Origin: Maricaulis sp.
Lineage (GTDB): Bacteria > Pseudomonadota > Alphaproteobacteria > Caulobacterales > Maricaulaceae
Direction: 5' to 3'
Length of the DNA: 64,000 bases
NCBI RefSeq assembly: GCF_017643475.1
Contig: NZ_JAEPNI010000001.1
Coordinates: forward strand, 620,001-684,000
In this document: piece after piece, positions 59,552-64,000 of the stretch
Layout of the letters: each line of letters starts with the position of its first letter
Position numbering within the stretch: the stretch's first letter is position 1
The notes under the pieces: generated by a model
The model's database searches: none
What the model was told of the DNA's origin: nothing
Seen by the model: the letters and a program-made list of their open reading frames with translations, nothing else
Made by a program: the position numbers and the translations under genes

Positions 59552-59594
59552 ACGCATACGCCAGTTTCGAAACGTGATGTAGGGGGAGGATTGG

Positions 59595-60395
59595 ATGCCC
59601 GATCGGGAGACAGCTCTCAAGGCAGAAAATCTGCGGATGACCTTCGGCGAGACGAAGGCTCTGGATGATGTATCGCTCACAATTGATCCGGGCGAGATGG
59701 TCGCACTGATCGGTCCGTCAGGATCCGGCAAGTCGACCTTGCTGCGTGTGGCCGCGGGTCTGCAGGTCGCGGACCGCAATTCCGGCCCGGTCCACGTGCT
59801 CGGCCAGCGCATGCAGGAAAAGGGCAAGCTGTCCTCTTCCGTGCGTCAGTATCGCGCGCGGCTCGGCTTTATTTTCCAGCAATTCAATCTGGTTGGTCGC
59901 CTGACCCTGTTCCGCAACGTCCTGCTGGGCGCGCTGGGGCAGATTTCCCTGTGGCGCGGCGCGCTGGGGATTTTCCCCAACGAGACCAAGCAGAAGGCGA
60001 TGGATGCGCTAGAGCGTGTCGGTATCGCTGATTTTGCCGGTCGCCGCGCGTCCAACCTGTCCGGTGGCCAGCAACAGCGCGGCGCCATCGCCCGGGGCCT
60101 GGTCCAGGGCGCGGAAATGCTGTTTGCCGACGAACCGATTGCCTCGCTGGACCCGGTTTCCGCCCGCAAGGTGATGGAGCTGCTGGCCGAACTGAATGAG
60201 CGGGATGGCCTGACGGTTGTCGTGACGCTGCACCAGATCGGTTATGCACGTGAGTTCTGTGATCGCATCGTCGCCCTCAATGCCGGCCAGATCGTCTATG
60301 ACGGCCCGCGTGACGCGCTCACCCAGGAAAAGCTCATCGAGATCTACGGTACCGAATACGAGGCTGCCTTCTACGGCGCCGAGGAGGACGCGTGA
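59595..60395 (+). CDS. phnC: Phosphonate/phosphite-type ABC transporter ATP-binding protein PhnC
   Basis: This 266-residue ATPase has Walker A GPSGSGKST near residue 39, the signature NLSGGQQQRGAIARGL near residue 153, and Walker B EMLFADEP near residue 175. The start ATG 59595 follows GGGGGAGGA. Its stop overlaps the phnDE start (TGATG), and GAGGAGG lies in its last codons. No C-P lyase genes are nearby, so the imported compound could be phosphonate, phosphite or phosphate. Confidence 0.92.
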   Translation: MPDRETALKAENLRMTFGETKALDDVSLTIDPGEMVALIGPSGSGKSTLLRVAAGLQVADRNSGPVHVLGQRMQEKGKLSSSVRQYRARLGFIFQQFNLVGRLTLFRNVLLGALGQISLWRGALGIFPNETKQKAMDALERVGIADFAGRRASNLSGGQQQRGAIARGLVQGAEMLFADEPIASLDPVSARKVMELLAELNERDGLTVVVTLHQIGYAREFCDRIVALNAGQIVYDGPRDALTQEKLIEIYGTEYEAAFYGAEEDA

Positions 60396-62395
60396 TGCGT
60401 GTCAATTCTATCCTTTTCAGCCTGCTTGCTCTGGTCACACTCCTGCTGGCGGCTTGTTCCGAAGTCGTAACCGACACACCGGAAACGCGCGCGGAGCTGC
60501 CGGGCGAACGGCGCACAATCAATTTCGGCATCATTGCCACCGAATCCACCAGCACGCGTGAGACCAACTGGCGTCCCTTCATCGAGGCGATGTCGGAATG
60601 GACCGGTTATGACGTGCAGCCCTACTATGCGTCCGACTATGCCGGCATGATCCAGGCGATGCGATATGACAGCATCCAGGTCGGCTGGTTTTCCAACTTC
60701 TCCGGCCTGCAGGCCGTGCGCCTCGCTGATGGCGAAGTGTTCGCTAAATCGACCTATCCGGATGGCGGTGAGGGGTATTACTCCATCTTGCTGGTGCCGG
60801 TAGACAGTCCGATCCAGTCGGTTGAGGACATCCTGACCTGTGACGGGTCGATTGATTTCGGCCTGGGCGATCCCAACTCCACGTCGGGCTATCTGGTGCC
60901 GTCGGCCTTCATCTTTGCGCCGCGTGGTATCGACCCGGCCGAGTGTTTCGGTTCCGTGCGCAATGCCAGCCACGAGGCCAATGCTCTTGCTGTTGCCAAT
61001 GAGCTGGTCGACGTTGCTGCCAATAACTCCACCAACATGCTGGTCCTGCGCCGCTCCCGTCCGGACGTGGCAGCCCAGCTGCGCGAGATCTGGCGTTCGC
61101 CGATGATCCAGACCGATCCGATCATCTGGCGGTCTGACCTGGATGATGAAGTCAAGCAGCGCCTGCAATACTTCTTCATGAATTACGGTCGCATGGGCAC
61201 ACCGGAAGAGGTCCAGGCCGCGCGCGATGTACTGACGCCACTGCTCTTTGGTACATTCCTGCCGTCGTCCAATGCGCACCTCGATCCCATCGTACAGCTG
61301 GAAATCGTGCGGGACCTGACTGCCGCGCGTAATGATCCCGACCTGACCCCGGCTGAGCGCGCGGAACGTGTCGCCGAGCTGGAAGAACGCTTGGCCCAGG
61401 TCGAGGCCGGCAATTCCGGTCTCGTCAGTCTTGCTTCCAGCGTTGAAGGTGCGGATACGGGCGAGCCGGGCGATGCTGAAACGCAAACCTCGCTGGTGAA
61501 CGCCCAGTCCGTACTGGCCTTCGGTGGGACCCTGGTGCTGCTGACCGTGCTGTTGTTCGCGACTGCGCCGCGCGGACCCGGACCGCGCACGCCGCTGAGC
61601 GAACGCCTGGCAAATGTCGGCATTGTTGTGGGCATTGTCGTGGTTCTGGTGTGGAGCTTTGACTCCTCGGACATGGACCGTTCCTACCTGCTGGTGGAAA
61701 ACGCCAATGACATGGGCGAGTTCATCGCCGGTTTCTTCCCGACGGATATCACCGACGCCGCGTCGCGGTCGCACTATTGGGACGAGTTGAGCGCGGGCAT
61801 TGCCGAGGCCATGCCGCAGATGATCGTCACCGTCCAGATCGCGATCTGGGGTACGTTTATCTCTGTGATCGCCGCCATTCCGTTCGGTCTTCTGAGTGCG
61901 CGTAATGTGGCGCCTCTGTGGGTCGTGCAGCCGGTGCGCCGCCTGATGGACGTCTTCCGTTCAATCAATGAGCTGATCATCGCGCTGGTCTTCATCGCCG
62001 CTGTAGGACTGGGGCCTCTGGCCGGTGTGATGGCGCTGGCGGTGCACACCACCGGTGTCCTGGCCAAGCTCTTCTCTGAAGCGGTGGAAGCGATCGATAA
62101 CGGGCCTGTTGAAGGGATCCGGGCCACGGGCGCGCGGCCTCTGCACGAGGTGATCTGGGCGATCATTCCCCAGGTGGCACCCCTGTGGACGTCTTTTGGT
62201 CTTTACCGTTTCGAGTCCAACGCCCGCTCGGCGACGGTTCTCGGTCTCATCGGTGCCGGTGGTATCGGCCAGATCCTGTTCGAGGCGGTGCGTGCCTTTG
62301 ACTATCAGCGTACGGCAGCGATCGTCCTGGTCATTGTCATCGCCGTCAGCCTGATCGATGTCATGTCCCAGATGTTGCGCAAGCGCCTGGTCTGA
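60395..62395 (+). CDS. phnDE: Fused PhnD substrate-binding lipoprotein and PhnE permease
   Basis: One continuous 666-residue frame joins two normally separate subunits. Residues 1-20 form a lipoprotein signal ending LLLAAC. Residues about 40-300 are a PhnD domain: NFGIIATESTS, YYASDYAGMIQAMR, GDPNSTSGYLVPSAF and HEANALAVANELVDVAANN keep the ligand-pocket Tyr, Ser/Thr, His and Asp. A charged linker (about 300-350) leads to helices near 370-387. The PhnE permease follows (about 470-666), with the EAVEAIDNGPVEGIRATGA coupling region. The binding protein is thus tethered both by lipid and by its permease. Most PhnD/PhnE are separate genes. Confidence 0.9.
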   Translation: MRVNSILFSLLALVTLLLAACSEVVTDTPETRAELPGERRTINFGIIATESTSTRETNWRPFIEAMSEWTGYDVQPYYASDYAGMIQAMRYDSIQVGWFSNFSGLQAVRLADGEVFAKSTYPDGGEGYYSILLVPVDSPIQSVEDILTCDGSIDFGLGDPNSTSGYLVPSAFIFAPRGIDPAECFGSVRNASHEANALAVANELVDVAANNSTNMLVLRRSRPDVAAQLREIWRSPMIQTDPIIWRSDLDDEVKQRLQYFFMNYGRMGTPEEVQAARDVLTPLLFGTFLPSSNAHLDPIVQLEIVRDLTAARNDPDLTPAERAERVAELEERLAQVEAGNSGLVSLASSVEGADTGEPGDAETQTSLVNAQSVLAFGGTLVLLTVLLFATAPRGPGPRTPLSERLANVGIVVGIVVVLVWSFDSSDMDRSYLLVENANDMGEFIAGFFPTDITDAASRSHYWDELSAGIAEAMPQMIVTVQIAIWGTFISVIAAIPFGLLSARNVAPLWVVQPVRRLMDVFRSINELIIALVFIAAVGLGPLAGVMALAVHTTGVLAKLFSEAVEAIDNGPVEGIRATGARPLHEVIWAIIPQVAPLWTSFGLYRFESNARSATVLGLIGAGGIGQILFEAVRAFDYQRTAAIVLVIVIAVSLIDVMSQMLRKRLV

Positions 62396-62417
62396 CCGGG
62401 GCTCACAGCTAGACAAA

Positions 62418-62447
62418 AAACAGGCCGGACATTGTCCGGCCTGTTTT
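62418..62447. terminator. Bidirectional rho-independent terminator
   Basis: The perfect 13-base arms AAACAGGCCGGAC (62418-62430) and GTCCGGCCTGTTT (62434-62446) have an A-run on the left and a T-run on the right. It sits between the convergent phnDE and glycosyltransferase genes and can serve both. Confidence 0.9.
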
Positions 62448-62469
62448 CATTTGGACGTATTGATCGTGC

Positions 62470-63627
62470 CTAGCTATCGATCGACTTCTGGCCGCGCAGG
62501 CGTTTCCAGAACCGCCGGCGTTCCGGCTTGGGATGCGGTTTCAGATTGTCCAGGAAGTCCAGTGCGCACTGGGTCCAGGAGTGTTTTTCCGCGTGCGCCC
62601 GCGGCGCAGCGCGGTCGATTTCCAGACAGTCCATGCAGGCCTGCCGCAGGTCTTCATTGATGAAGCCGCCACCGGAGCCGGGGATGATGTCTTTGGGGCC
62701 GTGAGCCGGGAAGGCCGCGACCGGGGTGCCACAGGCCATCGCTTCCAGATTCACCAGGCCGAAAGTGTCAGTCCAGCTCGGGAAGACAAAGACATCCGCA
62801 TCGGCAAAGTGGCGGGCCAGCTCGTCACCGAATTTCGGGCCGGTGAAGACAGCGTCGGGATATTTCGCCTTCAGCTCTTCCATCTGGGGGCCGTCACCGA
62901 CGATGACCTTGGTGCCCGGCAGGTCGGTTTCCAGGAAGGTCTCGATATTCTTCTCAACCGCAACCCGGCCGACATTGACCCAGACCGGGCGCTCGAGGCC
63001 GGCAAAGACATCCTCGCCATTCATCATGCGCTTGGCCGGGTTGAAGAGCTCGATGTCCACGCCCCGCGCCCACGGCGTCAGATTGTTGAAACCGCGCTTG
63101 GTCAGATCATCGCGCATGGACGGCGTCGTCACCATCATGCGGCCACCGGCATTGTGGAACCAGCGCATGAAGGCATAACCGGCAGACAGCGGGATGAAGC
63201 CGAAGCGCGCGTTCACATATTCGGGGAATTTGGTGTGATAGCTGGTGGTGAAGGGCAGTTTCCACTTCACGCAGATGCGGCGCGCCGCCAGGCCGAGTGG
63301 GCCCTCGGTCGCGATGTGGATGGCTTCCGGCTCGAACTCGGTGAAGCGGCGGGCGATGTCCTTGCGGGCGCCCATGGCCAGCTGGATCTCCGGATAAGTC
63401 GGCAGTGGCATGGTCTTGTAACCCAGCCCAGGATGGATCACCTCGACTTCGCGACCCATCTCGCGCAGCTCGGCGACGGTGCGGGAAAGGGTGCGAACCA
63501 CACCATTCATCTGCGGTTCCCAGGCATCGGTCACCAGCATGATACGCTGCGGGCGTTCATTGCTGTCTTCGGCGTCCGGGCCGTTGGTGGTGACGATATT
63601 ACTCGCGAGGTCAGCGGTTTTGCTCAT
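62470..63627 (-). CDS. GT4-family glycosyltransferase (Agt/SqdX-like)
   Basis: This 385-residue cytoplasmic GT-B enzyme has MLVTDAWEPQMNGVVRTL near residue 30 and IHIATEGPLGLAARR near 105. TSYHTKFPEYVNARFG and the C-terminal FVFPSWTDTFGLVNLEAMAC supply donor-binding Glu residues. The N-terminal segments resemble lipid glycosyltransferases such as Agrobacterium Agt and SqdX. A role in making glycolipids is plausible, for example when phosphate is short, but other GT4 roles are not excluded. The ATG at 63627 follows GAGGAAATTG; a TTG three bases earlier is less likely. Confidence 0.82.
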   Translation of the reverse strand: MSKTADLASNIVTTNGPDAEDSNERPQRIMLVTDAWEPQMNGVVRTLSRTVAELREMGREVEVIHPGLGYKTMPLPTYPEIQLAMGARKDIARRFTEFEPEAIHIATEGPLGLAARRICVKWKLPFTTSYHTKFPEYVNARFGFIPLSAGYAFMRWFHNAGGRMMVTTPSMRDDLTKRGFNNLTPWARGVDIELFNPAKRMMNGEDVFAGLERPVWVNVGRVAVEKNIETFLETDLPGTKVIVGDGPQMEELKAKYPDAVFTGPKFGDELARHFADADVFVFPSWTDTFGLVNLEAMACGTPVAAFPAHGPKDIIPGSGGGFINEDLRQACMDCLEIDRAAPRAHAEKHSWTQCALDFLDNLKPHPKPERRRFWKRLRGQKSIDS

Positions 63628-63799
63628 CAATTTCCTCTGCTTTTCAGCCGCCCGAGGCGGTGAAAATCCTTACTGTCTGCATGCGTCTTAGCGCATTCGT
63701 GCACAATCGCGAAGTGCAACAGCACACTGGGCTTGCGAAGCGGCGTTTGCGGGAGCAATGTCCGCTCCGAAATTTTGGATCCAATAGAAGGTTTGTGCC

Positions 63800-64000
63800 A
63801 TGAATGTTCAGGCCCGGAATTCCATTGAATGGGATGAAATTGACCATTTGAAGTTCGCCAATGAGAGCGAGCTGGTACAGAGCCTTGTCGAGCAGATCGG
63901 CTTTTCCGATCAGACGCGTGACAAGGTTCGTGATGATGCGATTGATCTGGTGAAGCGCGCCCGTGCGTCGACACGCACGCGTGGCCTGATGGAATCCTTC
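63800..64000 (+). CDS. putA: Proline dehydrogenase/P5C dehydrogenase PutA, N-terminal start (partial)
   Basis: The first 67 codons are present; the frame runs off the window. After MNVQARNSIEWDEIDHLKF the segment FSDQTRDKVRDDAIDLVKR and a final TRGLMESF match the N-terminal arm and start of the proline dehydrogenase domain of PutA. The full protein oxidises proline to glutamate. No short upstream SD is obvious (AGAAGG at 63786-63791 is the best). Assignment rests on a short stretch, so confidence is moderate. Confidence 0.7.
   Translation, partial: MNVQARNSIEWDEIDHLKFANESELVQSLVEQIGFSDQTRDKVRDDAIDLVKRARASTRTRGLMESF

Noticed and set aside
60395-62395. Possible missed frameshift or stop that would separate phnD from phnE
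   Set aside because: I read the frame continuously through the linker without a stop, and no internal ribosome site plus start is evident at the domain boundary. The fusion is therefore reported as real.
63628-63799. Pho box search upstream of the GT4 glycosyltransferase
   Set aside because: No pair of CTGTCAT-like heptamers at 11-bp spacing was found on either strand, so direct PhoB control of this gene is not claimed.
1-64000. CRISPR arrays, tRNA or rRNA genes, insertion sequences, prophage or attachment sites
   Set aside because: No regularly spaced repeats, cloverleaf-type sequences, transposases, integrases or phage structural genes were recognised.

Overview
This window looks like a chromosomal segment of an aquatic alphaproteobacterium of the Caulobacterales/Maricaulales type, most likely Maricaulis or a close relative. 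That placement is an inference. It rests on GC-rich coding DNA, large TonB-dependent receptors, a Xanthomonas/Maricaulis-type arginine cluster (acetylornithine carbamoyltransferase plus a fused N-acetylglutamate synthase/kinase), and a Caulobacter-like arrangement of surface lipoprotein, TonB receptor and type II secretion genes. I see no insertion sequence, prophage, CRISPR array, tRNA or rRNA gene.

Layout. 1-1.5 kb: the 3' end of a LysR regulator, a small outer-membrane barrel protein and a small membrane protein. 1.7-6.4 kb: a three-gene operon for a 2-oxoacid:ferredoxin oxidoreductase (KorAB-like) with its own GltD-like flavoprotein/ferredoxin. 6.4-16.8 kb: a formate module, an NAD-dependent molybdenum formate dehydrogenase (fdsG, fdsB, fdsA, fdhD, fdsD) followed by formate-tetrahydrofolate ligase (fhs), flanked by four HTH-PAS-like regulators, three of them in tandem. 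16.9-23.8 kb: an M28 peptidase, a Spinster-type MFS transporter with an alpha/beta hydrolase, and a DUF305/beta-propeller secreted protein. 23.9-28.7 kb: a histidine phosphatase and kdsB, divergent from the arginine genes. 28.7-30.2 kb: a GT39-family glycosyltransferase. 30.6-33.9 kb: an Oar-like TonB-dependent receptor. 34-37 kb: agmatine deiminase, a class-C serine hydrolase and N-carbamoylputrescine amidase. 37-38.6 kb: two small exported or membrane proteins and a MarC protein. 38.7-41.2 kb: a speC-speD-speE polyamine operon with a structured leader. 41.8-59.5 kb: a duplicated surface lipoprotein (ElpS-like), a second TonB receptor, a complete gspC-N type II secretion operon, an extra lipoprotein and a short prepilin peptidase. 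59.6-62.4 kb: phnC and a single gene fusing PhnD with PhnE. 62.5-63.6 kb: a GT4 glycosyltransferase. 63.8 kb to the end: the start of putA.

The most interesting theme is phosphorus scavenging. Pho-box-like direct repeats (heptamers of the CTGTCAT type, 11 bp apart) lie upstream of the 30.6 kb receptor, upstream of the ElpS-like/TonB/T2SS locus and just upstream of phnC. In Caulobacter crescentus the equivalent ElpS-T2SS locus responds to phosphate starvation. Together these suggest a dispersed PhoB regulon with a novel substrate-binding-protein/permease fusion. A second theme is nitrogen and polyamine metabolism: arginine synthesis, two putrescine routes, spermidine synthesis and proline use. 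The speC gene has a candidate leader peptide and mutually exclusive hairpins that could form an attenuator.
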